Below are positions 36,894-47,361 of a stretch of 64,000 bases of DNA, piece by piece. Source of the DNA: Halichoerus grypus (Eukaryota; Chordata; Mammalia; Carnivora; Phocidae); the NCBI RefSeq assembly GCF_964656455.1, contig NC_135714.1:128024131-128088130 (forward strand), in the 5' to 3' direction. Under the pieces are notes generated by a model. The model was not told the origin of the DNA. It did not search any database and saw only the letters and a program-made list of their open reading frames with translations. Each line of letters begins with the position of its first letter. The stretch's first letter is position 1. The position numbers and the translations under genes are program-made.

Positions 36894-37085
36894 GGGGCAC
36901 CTGCGTGGCTCAGTCGTTAAGCGTCTGCCTTCAGCTCAAGTCGTAATCCCAGGGTCCTGAGATCGAGCCCCGAATTGGGCTCCCTGCTCGGCGGGAAGCC
37001 TGCTTCTCCCTTTCCCACTCCCCCGTGCTTGTGTTCCTGCTCTCACTATCTCTCTCTGTCAAATAAATAAAAAATCTTTAAAAAA
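36894..37085 (+). mobile_element. CAN SINE with perfect TSD
   Basis: GGGGCACCTGCGTGGCTCAG head, GAGATCGAGCCCCGAATTGG core and GTCAAATAAATAAAAAATC tail. AATTATAAAGAAGA is at 36880-36893 and 37086-37099. Confidence 0.96.
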
Positions 37086-37099
37086 AATTATAAAGAAGA

Positions 37100-38819
37100 A
37101 AATAACAGCCTGAGGGTATCATTCATACCCTCATTTTATAAACTCCAGGCCCCCCACCCCGTTTTCAAGTACTAAATATGACTTTTTAAAAATCCCACTG
37201 CAAAAAAAAAAGCCTGTAAGGGAAATTCTTCTATTATAAAAAATAGAATTCAAAGAAATGTTTTTATGTGGATTTAAGAATTTTAACAAAAGGCATCAGA
37301 AAGACAGTATTTACAAGGTGACAAATTGCATTCAGTCCTTAAGATATGGCTGTATTTACCTTTTATTTACACCAGATGGCAGACATGAGCTCAACGTCTT
37401 TGCCTTGGTAAGATTCTGAATTGAGTTAGATTTTTTTCAGTTCAAAGTCATAAATCAGAAATGTCCTTAGAGTGACCTATGGATGTAAATTACTAGAATT
37501 TATCATCTGCTGTTACATATGTGGGATCTTTCCTGATGTCCTGCCTCAGAGAGTCATTTATTAAGTGTGTTCAAAAGGAAATTTTTCCTTTGAGGCCCCA
37601 CAATGTGGTCACTGCCGTGGAAAGCCTGTTTCCCATGCTTAATGACATACCATTCTGTGAGTAAAGGACAAAGATGAAGAACACTTGGAGACATATGAGA
37701 AGGAGCAAAAGGAAGGGGCTGGATAATACATTCCATGTCTTAACATCTTTTACAATCTCTAAAAAGAATATATAAATTGAAAGACACAAAAATACAGCAT
37801 CTTAAGAACTTCCCATCTCTCTTCACTTTCTAAGTCATCAGCTTTGAGTAATATTGATCTTTATCTGTTCTGGGAACAAATTTATAAGGATGCTTCTCTC
37901 CATTTGTTAAAGTATGGAGCTGTAACGACACACAGTTTATCCACACTTATCCACACTACACTAAGATACGCAAAGGAAATACAGCTTCTTTCTTTTTCTA
38001 TTGTCTTGCTAATCTAGCTTACCAACCTCCAACCCCTTCTTCTGGGTAAAAGAAAAAATTAAACTTGCTGAGAAATAATACCAGTCACTTCACATTAAAT
38101 GGCCAGCTTTCAGCTTGGAAGTGTTCTTTTCAGGTAAAAGCTCAGGCTTTCAGAATCCCCCACTACCACCACTTCTCTCCAACGTGGCATCTTGGGGTAC
38201 AGTGAATAAAACTTCATTCTTCCTGGAGGCCTTGGGGTGTTCCCCAAGTCCTTCAGGGCCTGGCTAGTAAGGTTGTATCTTAGGCACCAGGTGAGACTCA
38301 CCCTGATACCCGCAGCTGACATCCATTCTCTCTCTATGGGCTTTGCAGCCCTCCCCACTAACTTAGTAACACCAGTCTCAGCTCTTTTCTCAGCTGAATT
38401 TCCCTCCTGAGACGGGACTTTGATTCAAACGCCAAATGATCCACTCTGCAGCCTTTGGTTTCAAGATCACCTCAGCCTCATTGCATCTACTTTCTTGCTA
38501 AGGTTACCTGCCTTCCTTGACCTCCCCAGGACAAACAAGGACTTCTCAATGCCTTCCATCCCACACGGGAGGTAAGGGAGCCTCTGACAAGTCAGTCAGA
38601 CTCTTCCTCTACCCAACCAAGTTACACTCTGAAGTTTTTCAGGTTATGGCTGCTCTTTGGGTACTGATTGGGGAAGAAGCCAGGGACCCCTCTGCATTTG
38701 GCTTCAACCTCTGTAGTATTTGCATACACACACGCGCATACACACGCACACACATTCTGGGATTTTAATGGAAGGCAGGGAAGCCCCTTACACATTCTGG
38801 ATGTCTGGTCACCTCCCTC
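37100..38819. other. Non-repetitive DNA, no gene supported
   Basis: No repeat consensus was recognised across 1.7 kb. A CTCF-like word lies at 37369-37383. GC rises around 38110-38700, where frames of 82-83 codons overlap on both strands. They have no domain, no exon-like neighbours and no codon pattern that favours one strand, so I do not call a gene. Confidence 0.45.
37369..37383 (+). promoter_or_regulatory. Candidate CTCF-like motif
   Basis: ACACCAGATGGCAGA matches 13 of 15 positions of the remembered CTCF core, including CACCAGATGGC. It lies in DNA free of recognised transposons. No other support is visible. Confidence 0.2.
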
Positions 38820-38836
38820 CCTCCTTGTCTCTTCTT

Positions 38837-39057
38837 TTTTTTTTTTTTTTTTTTTTTTGAGATTTATTTATTTACTTCAGAGAGAGAGAGAGATTGAGCA
38901 CATGCATGGGCGAGTCGGGGAAGGGGCGAGGAAGAGAATCTTCAAGCAGCTTCCTGCCAAGTCCTGACGTGGGACTTGATCCCGCCACCCATGAGATCAC
39001 GACCTGAGCCAAAACTAAGAGTGGGACACTCAACCGACTGAGCCACCTAGGTGCCCC
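38837..39057 (-). mobile_element. CAN SINE (older subfamily)
   Basis: Poly(T), GAGAGAGAGAGATTGAGCAC, CACGACCTGAGCCAAAACTA, GACTGAGCCACCTAGGTGCC. CCTCCTTGTCTCTTCTT (38820-38836) and CCTCCTTGTTTCTTCTT (39058-39074) form a 17-bp TSD with one difference. Confidence 0.95.
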
Positions 39058-39074
39058 CCTCCTTGTTTCTTCTT

Positions 39075-40945
39075 ACTGTCCAGCCAGCACATATGAAGGG
39101 ACAGGCTCACACTTCCTCTTTTCCCCTACCTTGGACTTCCCAGTGTCATTCAGTTCTGGGGGCCATTAAGCCTCCATACTCAGGCATTTATGTCTAATTA
39201 GGACTTTAAGAACTACATCTACTAGACCTGAATCTTGATATGTAAAAGTCTTTGGTATTTAGAAATTTCATATCTCTGTCCAAAAATCTTATTTTCAAGA
39301 CCTTTGTCCCCAACCTAAAACAGTCAAGAAATTTAGTGTCACGTTTTTGCTTTATCTGGTATCACCTTTTCCTTTCTTGGGACAATAAACCTCATAGTTT
39401 GGCCTTCCCTTTATGTTGAAGTTAAAGGGGAATAAGATTTAAGGGACAAATGAATATAAATCATTTTCAAATATTATAATACTATCACTGTTATAGGAGC
39501 TCCATGTATAAAGAACTCCACGTGTAAAGTGTTTAAATAAGACTTGGCACGTAAGCATAGTGATTACTGTTATCAATAGTATTACTGAATATAAAGTGAA
39601 AGCAGTCCTGTACCCTAGAGATAAGAAAACAAAGTGAATTGTCATGTTGGAACTATTATAAAAACTTACAATTGTGACATAAAATATCTTTTGAATTTCC
39701 ATTTTTAAAAATGTTAAAGACAGAGGAAGTGAGAAAAAAACTAAGCATGAAATCAGAATATAATTTGCATTGCATTTGTGAAAGAACGTTGATTGTCCGA
39801 TTCAGCATCTGATAACAGTAAACTCCTATATTTCTTATTTTGATTTTTATTGGATGGTCAATGAATGTTGTACTTAATCATACCAACACATGCCCTAGCT
39901 TTTCCCAAATCAACATAAACATAGTCAGTTGCCTCATCACCTCAGAAAAAGAAGGAACAACATGGTTACATAAAGGATGCTAAAGTAACTGCACCCGGCA
40001 GCTACAACAAAATCATTGTAAAAGAAAGTTATTGACCAGAAATCATTGACTCCTATGGGTAGCCCATTTTGGTGGGAAGGACAAAGAGAAGCTACACTGT
40101 TAATGACGATTAATACAAAATTGCTTCACCTAGAAGTTTTATGGTCAAAACATTCAAGTTGAAACGTACATGTTGTTTCTGTTTTCTCTCAGTGTGACAG
40201 TTGTGAGCCCTGGTCCATTAAGCTGAAGGCCTGTGTGTGAATCTGCTGGGCAAAGCAGTATTAACCTCTTTGACATTGGTTTTACTAACCCAGGGGCTCT
40301 TGTTTCTTCAGTTAATGTGGATTTGGTGTTAATATTTCCAGCCTTCCAAAGGACATGCTTATAGGTGCCGCCTAACCTTTGAGAATAATTACACTCTTTG
40401 CAACAAAGTACCTGGTATCCTAGAAAATCAAGAAAACAATCCGAATGTATAAGATTAAAGTAAAAAATCAATATATTAGGAGGAAAAAGCATAGTATCCA
40501 GCCATTTAAATTTTTCAAAGGTTATGTCATTTTTAAATGACATAACCATTTGGGAACCTACATTTTTCGAGGTTTGGATTTCATAAAGGCCCTCATGGTT
40601 TAATTGTTGTGACATCTTTAGTCATCACTTAACAAAACTGAAATGCCTCTCAGGGCTTCTTGAAGCCACAGAGCAGGGAAACAGGATAGAGGGGAAGGGC
40701 AATTCATCATCTGTGGGACTCTCCCCTTGAAAGGCGAAATATATAAGGGGTGCTATTCCCTGCGGTCTGTGACTCTTCACAAAACGAGATTCTGGTGGGG
40801 TCTCAATGTTTCCTGTGTCTCCGACTATTCAAAGTGGTTTTCAAGGCATGCTCCACATGGCCGAGATGTTCTGCTATGAGGACCCAGCTATGGGGACCCA
40901 GAAGAACCAGACTTTTACAGTGGGCTTCCATTCATTCAATAGAAA
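39075..40945. other. Unrecognised DNA with one long chance-like frame
   Basis: No transposon consensus was found. The longest open frame of the window (153 codons, - strand, 40154-40615) is here but looks non-coding: no domain, no signal peptide, no repeats of a known family. It spans a perfect palindrome at 40520-40547. Confidence 0.45.
40520..40547. repeat. Perfect 13-bp-arm palindrome
   Basis: GGTTATGTCATTT (40520-40532) is followed by TT and then its exact complement AAATGACATAACC (40535-40547). The arms are perfect. Confidence 0.95.
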
Positions 40946-40960
40946 GGGCTTTTCTATTTG

Positions 40961-41155
40961 TATTTTTTAAAGATCTTATTTATTTATTGGAGAGAGAGAG
41001 ACAGACAGACAGAGACAGTGAGAAAGAGAGAGAGGAGAGGGAGAAGCAGACTCCCCGCTGAGCAGGGAGCCCTACATGTGGCTCGATCCCAGGCCCCTGG
41101 GATCCTGACCTGAGCCGAAGGAAGACACCTAACCGACTGAGCCACCCAGGTGCCG
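40961..41155 (-). mobile_element. CAN SINE
   Basis: AAAGATCTTATTTATTTATT, GACAGACAGACAGAGACAGT, CTCCCCGCTGAGCAGGGAGC, GACTGAGCCACCCAGGTGCC. GGGCTTTTCT at 40946-40955 and 41156-41165 is the probable TSD. Confidence 0.93.
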
Positions 41156-41429
41156 GGGCTTTTCTGTTTTTAAAAACAGTTCTAAAGCCACTACCTTAAG
41201 CTTTGTATAATCAGAATGCGGAGAGGGAAAAACAAGCACCATTCTGCTCATGGTTATGCTCATCCCCCAAGCTAGTGCAAACCAGGAGCATATGTGTGAA
41301 CCCCTGGAAGATAATTGGGTTATAAAAACAACTAGAACAGATTGCATGTAAAACAGCTTAATAAAGTTTATTTTGAAAACAGAAGTGATAACTAGAATAT
41401 AAGAGGTACACACAAGGCGTTTGGTGCAG

Positions 41430-41605
41430 TAACGCTTTAACCTGGTCACACGTCTGAATTACTGGGAACTTAAAAAAAAAAAAATTGGGGCAGACCCACC
41501 TGAATAGGTTCTGATTTAATTGGTCTAGAAGAGAGTCCAGGAATTAGTATTTTTTTAAGTTCCCCAGGTGATATCAATGTGCAGTGGGGATTGATAACCA
41601 CAGTC
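41430..41605 (+). mobile_element. MER5A-like hAT relic
   Basis: TGGGAACTTAAAA, GAATAGGTTCTGATTTAATT, AGTTCCCCAGGTGATATCAA, GTGCAGTGGGGATTGATAAC align in order with MER5A-type elements. Confidence 0.6.
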
Positions 41606-41814
41606 TTACAAATATGCAGAGAAAGAGATTATATACACCCAGGGAGCAGAAGAGCAAAGGCATCTCCTTCAGGATCCTCTAGCTTCCAGACACCCAAGGG
41701 CCTCTGAGCTCACGCTTTACTTGAAGACAACTGGCGTGACAGCCGTTACTCCTGAGAGTTAATGAGAGCAGTTTTCATCCCGTCTCTGTCTGATTACATT
41801 ACCGTTTGCTTTAG

Positions 41815-41985
41815 GACAGTATTTCTAAAACTTAAAATCTCAAGAATCACCAGAGAGACTTGTTAAAACTAGCAATTCCAGACTCTCCCTTCCACACCCC
41901 AATTCAGTAGTTCGGTACTGTACGTTCAAGAGCACCCCAAGTGATGCTTACGATTTGGCCAGGGCTGGGAAACCCTGCTCCAGAA
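41815..41985 (+). mobile_element. Second MER5A-like hAT relic
   Basis: CAGTATTTCTAAAACTTAAA, AAGAATCACCAGAGAGACTT, GTTAAAACTAGCAATTCCAG, CCCCAAGTGATGCTTACGAT parallel the family. The 3' half is poor. It lies only about 210 bp from the previous relic in the same orientation. Confidence 0.5.
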
Positions 41986-41989
41986 CCTA

Positions 41990-42400
41990 CATGGCTCAAA
42001 CAGCGTCTTATTGCTCGTCTCACAATTTCACCCAGCTCTGGTCTATCACAATACTATTTCTAGAACAATCTTCACATTCCCTATATTCATTATGCCATTC
42101 CGTGCTGCCTACCATAGCCTGACGACATGTTATTCAGTTGTTTGATTGATGTGTTCTTGTCTGTTTTCCCCTCCCCTCTGGGACAGGGCACAGAGAGGGT
42201 CAGTCTGGTCTTGAGACTACAGAACATGGTGGTGAGGAAAATCTAAAAACAGTAACCAAACAATGATAATAAAGGGATGAGGCCACATCTGGAAGTCCAG
42301 CAGCCAGTACAACTGGAAAGCCTGTCGGAAGTGTGCTAGTTCACGAGGCCTACTTAGGTACGTGCTGGAAGAAGGGGTGGCAACCACACACTTTTTCGTA
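41990..42400. other. Stretch without recognised feature
   Basis: Nothing supportable. Confidence 0.4.
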
Positions 42401-42404
42401 CTTG

Positions 42405-42590
42405 CTGTTCAGTGCTTTATGTACACTATCTCATGAGCTCCACATAACATATGATGCATATACTAGTGCTGTCTCAATTTGCATAGAAGAAAACATCGAT
42501 ATTTAAGTTAAGTAACTTGCCCAATGACGCACAGCAGCTGAGTGATATAGGGCCAGGAAGCAGGCCCAGGCCAGCCAGCTTTCGAACCAC
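42405..42590 (-). mobile_element. MIR SINE relic
   Basis: CAGTGCTTTATGTACACTAT, AAGTTAAGTAACTTGCCCAA, TGACGCACAGCAGCTGAGTG, CAGCTTTCGAACCACTAAGC match the complement of MIR. Confidence 0.75.
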
Positions 42591-42848
42591 TAAGCAATAA
42601 CGGTTTCCTGCTTACAGAGAACAGAATGAGCAAACGAGTTTCGGGAAGGTGCTTCAATTCCTTATCATCTCATCTCCCGCTTTCAGGGGAAGGAACAAGT
42701 GACCTACAAAAACTCCAAAGCTTAGGTGAGTCTCGTGTTGTGAGGAGTCTCCATTTTGACAGTTGTCCTCTCCTGCTCCTTCCTGAGCCTGCTTGTCTGG
42801 AATTTAGGTGTACTATCATTGAATTTGTTTTTTAAAAATCAGTGAATA

Positions 42849-43040
42849 GGGGGCGCCTGGGTGACTCAGTCGTTAAGTGTCTGCCTTCGGCTCAGGTCAT
42901 GATCCCGGGGTCCTGGGATCAAGTCCCACATCGGGCTCCCTGCTCCGCAGGAAGCCTGCTTCTCCCTCTCCCACTCCCCCTGCTTGTGTTCCCTCTCTCG
43001 CTGTGTCTCTGTCAAATAAATAAATAAAATCTTTAAAAAA
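42849..43040 (+). mobile_element. Full-length CAN SINE with TSD
   Basis: GGGGCGCCTGGGTGACTCAG head, GGTCCTGGGATCAAGTCCCA core, GTCAAATAAATAAATAAAAT tail. AAAAATCAGTGAATA (42834-42848) and AAAAATCAGTGAACA (43041-43055) differ at one base. Confidence 0.96.
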
Positions 43041-43049
43041 AAAAATCAG

Positions 43050-43351
43050 TGAACAGAAGTATGTGTTCACTGAATGCAATTTACTTAAAAGTGACTTTAT
43101 TCTGAAGGTTTGAGATGTGTTAGAGTCATCTTCTTTGCCTGACAACTCAAAACCAGAACTCTGGTAACTAACCTGAGTTCTGTGTTCTGTTTTGCATTAG
43201 TTTTTCATCATGATTCTGAGAAATGGGGCCATTCCCTTGGATGTGTCTCTTGTAGTAAGAAGTTCAAGGAAAATGATAATTTTAAAAAACACAACTTTTT
43301 GTTGTTTCTGAGGAATGTGAAAAGAAACCTTTTAAGAAATAGACCATAGCA
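43050..43351. other. Stretch without recognised feature
   Basis: No supported feature between two SINEs. Confidence 0.4.
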
Positions 43352-43531
43352 GGGCGCCTGGGTGGCTCAGTTGGTTAAGCGACTGCCTTCGGCTCAGGTC
43401 ATGATCCTGGAGTCCCGGGATCGAGTCCCGCATTGGGCTCCCTGCTCAGCAGGGAGTCTGCTTCTCCCTCCCCCACTCCCCCCTCTTGTGCTCTCTCTCT
43501 CAAATAAATAAAAAATCTTTAAAAAAAAAAA
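43352..43531 (+). mobile_element. CAN SINE with perfect 18-bp TSD
   Basis: GGGCGCCTGGGTGGCTCAGT head and CAAATAAATAAAAAATC tail. AAGAAATAGACCATAGCA is at 43334-43351 and 43532-43549. Confidence 0.97.
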
Positions 43532-43693
43532 AAGAAATAGACCATAGCAAAAGGTATAGTGGAAAACAAGTGCACTGGGGAGCCCCAAACACACCAAGGT
43601 TTGCCTCATTGTGAGCTGCATAACCCAGATTCATCACTTTACCCCTCTGAGATATGATGCTAATCTTTAAAGTAAGGATGGTATTACCTAAAA

Positions 43694-43915
43694 TAGGGAT
43701 GGATGAGCCATGACCACAGGCCAAGTCCAGCCTCCTTGGACTGTTTTTAAGGCCTTCTTTCCAGGTAAGAATAATTTCTACCCTTTTTAAGGGGTTGGAA
43801 AGAGAGAAGAGTAAGAAAATTCAACAGTGGTCCTATGTCGGCTGTAAAACCTGAAATATTTAGTATCTGCCCCTTTATAGAAAAAATGTAGTAATCTCTG
43901 ACCTAAAACCAAGAT
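43694..43915 (+). mobile_element. hAT-Charlie-type non-autonomous relic
   Basis: GACCACAGGCCAAGTCCAGC at the left and GTAAAACCTGAAATATTTAG, TATCTGCCCCTTTATAGAAA at the right match the GGCCCGCGGGCCAAAT...CTAAAATATTTACTATCTGGCCC type of element also seen at 56.3 kb. Both ends have decayed terminal inverted repeats. Confidence 0.55.
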
Positions 43916-43919
43916 GATA

Positions 43920-44365
43920 CCATCTGTCTAGCATATCATAAACAACAAAGCCAAGATGCGCTTCAGGATCCATATTTTTAAAGCAGGCTCTCTCACTGCT
44001 CCTAAGCAGTCTCTCAACACTTGAAATTCAAATTTGTGCTTCAGCAAAATTCCAGATGACCACAGGGTCACTCACAAATGAGACAGACATCCAAGACTCA
44101 TTCTGTGAAAGGCAAAGATCTACTCCATGTTGAAACAACTAAATTATTGCCACACATGGTATACCATAGAAGTCTTGAAACAGGGAAAGAAAGAAGACTT
44201 GGATTCTAAGTCCCCCAAAATGTCACACAGAAGCATAAACAAATAAAGCAAGTAAACCGTAGTGTGGTTCTGGAGGGGAGGGGTCAAGATGGGGTGAACT
44301 GAACGCCCCTTAGTTGACCTCTTCCAGGCAGGGCAGCCCCAAGAGATCCATGGGGACCAGTTTAG
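43920..44365. other. Stretch without recognised feature
   Basis: No supported repeat or gene. Confidence 0.4.
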
Positions 44366-44382
44366 AAATCACGGATGGAGAG

Positions 44383-44680
44383 GAGGCAACTGGTTGGCTC
44401 AATTTGTGGAACATGAAACTCAATCAAGTAAGTTTGAGCCCCATGTTGGGTGTACAGAGCACTTAAAAATAAAATCTTTTTTTAAAAAAAGATTTTATTT
44501 ATTTATTTGAGAGAGAGAGAGCACAAGTTGGGGGAAGGGCAGAGAGAGGCAGAAGCAGACTTCCCGCTGAGCAGGGAGCCCGATGTGGGGCTGGATCCAG
44601 GATCGTGACCTGAGCCGAAGGCAGACGCTTAACCGACTGAGCCACCCCGGTGCCCCTTAAAAATAAAATCTTTTTTAAAA
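44383..44680 (+). mobile_element. Short-form CAN SINE split by another SINE
   Basis: Left part: CAACTGGTTGGCTCAATTTG, AGTTTGAGCCCCATGTTGGG, GTACAGAGCACTTAAAAATA. Right part: the tail repeats after the inner element (44656-44680). AAATCACGGATGGAGAG before and AAATACCCACTGATGGAGAG after look like a decayed TSD of the outer element. Confidence 0.8.
44483..44655 (-). mobile_element. CAN SINE inserted in a SINE tail
   Basis: AAAGATTTTATTTATTTATT at the left and GACTGAGCCACCCCGGTGCC at the right. The tail of the outer SINE is duplicated exactly at 44462-44482 and 44656-44676 (21 bp, starting CTTAAAAATAAAATC), a typical TSD. The core lacks the usual CTGGGATCA piece near 44600. Confidence 0.95.
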
Positions 44681-44914
44681 AATACCCACTGATGGAGAGA
44701 AAAGAAATGGACTTGGACTTGGACTTGAGGGGCTCCATGGAATCCTGGCTCACTAGTTACAGCTTTTCTGAACTTAAGCAAGTCCCATTCCCTCTTTAAA
44801 CCACGGTTTTCTGAGTTTTAAAAAGATGGTCTACCTATCTTTTAGAACTGTTTTTAAGACTAGTGTTAATGTATATAAAGTAATGTATATATGGCCACAA
44901 AGAATATTCTCCAT

Positions 44915-45102
44915 GGGGCGCCTGGATTGCTCAGTCAGTTAAGCATCAACTCTTGGTTTCAGCTCAGGTCATGATCTCAGGCTCATGGCATTGAGCCCTG
45001 CATGGGGCTCCACACTCAGTGGAGAGTCCATTTGAAGATTCTCTCCCTCTGCCCCCTCCACTTGCTTGCATGCTCTCTTTCTCTCTCTAAAATCTTTTTT
45101 AA
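44915..45102 (+). mobile_element. CAN SINE with TSD
   Basis: GGGGCGCCTGGATTGCTCAG head, GGTCATGATCTCAGGCTCAT core. AAAGAATATTCTCCAT (44899-44914) and AAAGAATATTCTTCAT (45103-45118) differ at one base. Confidence 0.95.
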
Positions 45103-45149
45103 AAAGAATATTCTTCATACATATATAAATATCAATTACATATATATAT

Positions 45150-45195
45150 AATTTCATTTTATTCAAATCTGTTCAAATTTGAACAAAATGAAATT
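45150..45195. repeat. 19-bp-arm inverted repeat (hairpin)
   Basis: The arms AATTTCATTTTATTCAAAT (45150-45168) and ATTTGAACAAAATGAAATT (45177-45195) are complementary except for one base pair. The loop is 8 nt. It lies between two SINEs and belongs to neither. Confidence 0.93.
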
Positions 45196-45240
45196 AGCTT
45201 ACAGTAACATGATAAAAAGTGTGATAGAAATGCTGTAAAA

Positions 45241-45479
45241 GGGATGCCTGGGTGGCTCAGTTGTTAAGTGTCTGCCTTTGGCTCAGGTCATGATCCCGGG
45301 ATCCTGGAATCGAGCCCCACATCAGGCTCCCTGCTCAGTGGGGGGCCTGCTTCTCCCTCTGCTGCTCCCCCTGCTTGTGTTCCCTCTCTCGCTATGTCTC
45401 TCTCTCTGTCAAAAAATAAATAAAATCTTTAAAAAAATAAAAATAATTTAAAAAATAAAAAATAAATAAATTAAAAAAA
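45241..45479 (+). mobile_element. CAN SINE with expanded A-rich tail
   Basis: GGGATGCCTGGGTGGCTCAG head, GATCCCGGGATCCTGGAATC core, then an unusually long tail mixing AAAAAATAAAAATAATTT and AAAAATAAAAAATAAATAAA units. AGAAATGCTGTA occurs at 45226-45237 and 45480-45491. Confidence 0.95.
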
Positions 45480-45491
45480 AGAAATGCTGTA

Positions 45492-47361
45492 TAAGGAGGT
45501 AACTATGTTATGAAAGTCTGCAGTTTCCCTCATCACTATGGTTGGAGAAAATTAAGTGTCTCAGCCAGAACTTGGAGAGTGTTGCCTTCTCCACCACTGC
45601 CCCCACGTCCCCCCTCACTGTTCCGGGTTAAGGAATGCATACCAGCCACAGAGAAATGTGGCTTCTATCCAAGAGAAGGGGGAAGAAAACAAAAACAACT
45701 CCACCGTAAAATAGAAAGGAAAATGAGTCTGACAGATTTATTCCTTTCTGCATTTCCTGTTGCTGATTCCCAAGACTGGCTTTCAAAAGCAAGAGTTTGT
45801 CCCATGAGAATAACCTCTACAGTGAGGCAACACTCTCTGAGAAAGATCTGCTTCTCCCTTTTCATTTCTTAATTTTTTTTAATTCTGGAGCCAAAACAAG
45901 CCCAGGTGTCCTTTGTGTCCAATACCAACATGTAATATTCTCTCTCCTCTGTTTTTACAAGACTTTAGAAAAGAAACGGGGGGAAATTGTCAAAGTCCCA
46001 AGGACAGGGAGGGAGAACCCAGAGACAGTCCCAGAGGGAATAAGAAAGCTATGTGATATTTGCAGAACAAACAGAAATAATGACGAACTAACACTTTTGA
46101 GAAGCTGGAACCATTCTCATTTATATGTCTGTTTAAAAATGTATGTTTTGTAAGTACATGCAAGCGATACCCCGAAGACAGATTCAGGAGATCGGAGATA
46201 GGCATGCATGTAAGTGCAGACTCAAACAAAGGATAAAATGATTCAACGGGGGTGGAATGGTGAATTAATGTATATTATATGTCAAAGTGTCTGCCAATTG
46301 GGTATGTTCTTATAAAGAATTAATGTTTCACTCACATTCAATGCAGTTGACTTGCTCTAGCTGAAATGGGCCTAGATAGCTATTTATTATCTGAGTGGCT
46401 TTAACAGTCTTCTCCACCCTGCAGCTGAAGTTACTGAGTCTAACATGTGGTATTCATTAGTTGAAATCCTGGAGTGTAATTGTCTAGATGTGAAGCATAA
46501 AGCTTTGCAATAAAATTTTACATTAAAAAAAGAAATTTATTTGAAATCTCCTGAGTTCTGCCACCAACATAGTGGACACAATACCAATTTTCTTTTCTTT
46601 TGGCAAAAAATACACATTTCATTGGCTTTTTGACAGACAGTTACATTCAGAAAAATTAGAATTCCTTTTGCAAACAAATTTTAAGTAATATTTAGGATAT
46701 CATTTCTGGAAAATCATTTAAGAAAAAGAACTCTATACCTCTTGGAAGTATAGGGAATAGTGATTTCTACATCCAAAGCATTTAATTCCCTCCCATTTTC
46801 CTCCTCTTCCTCTTTCTTAATTCCCCATTCTACTGACTTACTTGAGAATTACAATTAAATAGTGGGAAAGTAATGTTAATATTATATAAAAAAAAACTTG
46901 TTCTATTTTATTAATTAGCAAAATAGTATTTTCTCTCTTTTTCATGAAACTTACGTTTTACAATCTATTTTCATTCATTTATTTTCACAGTGATGAAATT
47001 ATGTCAAGGGCCTAAGGAACATGTAGAAGCATTTTTGAGAGTGAGGTATAGAGAAACGTTTTGGTTTTAGTTTTCTTAAATGCCTTAAATTCTAAAACAG
47101 GAAAGTTTTGAATTCTTACTTTTTTTAATGACAAATAAAATATTTAAGATTAAATCACCAAATATTAAATACCTTACTTAAAACTCTACTACTACCCAAT
47201 TCCACAGTAATCTAAAGACTATACAACAAGATGACATCATAGCAAATAACCCAGACATATTTCTATACATTGATTAAAAACAATACATTGCTCTTTTTTC
47301 TTTTTAAAATTTATGATTTTTAGTATCTATTAAAGTAATCATATATATACTTTAAAAAATG
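45492..47361. other. Unrecognised DNA, no gene supported
   Basis: Frames of up to 120 codons (45510-45872, 45797-46153) overlap in different phases on + and have counterparts on -. They show no domain and look like chance. No repeat consensus was seen. The 46.5-47.4 kb part is strongly AT-rich. Confidence 0.4.

Noticed and set aside
38110..38768. Frames of 82-83 codons in the GC-richer part on both strands
   Set aside because: Neither strand shows protein-family similarity or plausible splice-linked neighbours.
40154..40615. 153-codon open frame on the - strand, the longest in the window
   Set aside because: It has no recognisable domain, signal peptide or membrane segment. It contains a palindrome, and a frame of this length is plausible by chance in 64 kb of AT-rich DNA.
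45510..46153. Two overlapping frames of 118-120 codons on the + strand
   Set aside because: They are in different phases, share no domain, and have similar-length frames on the opposite strand.
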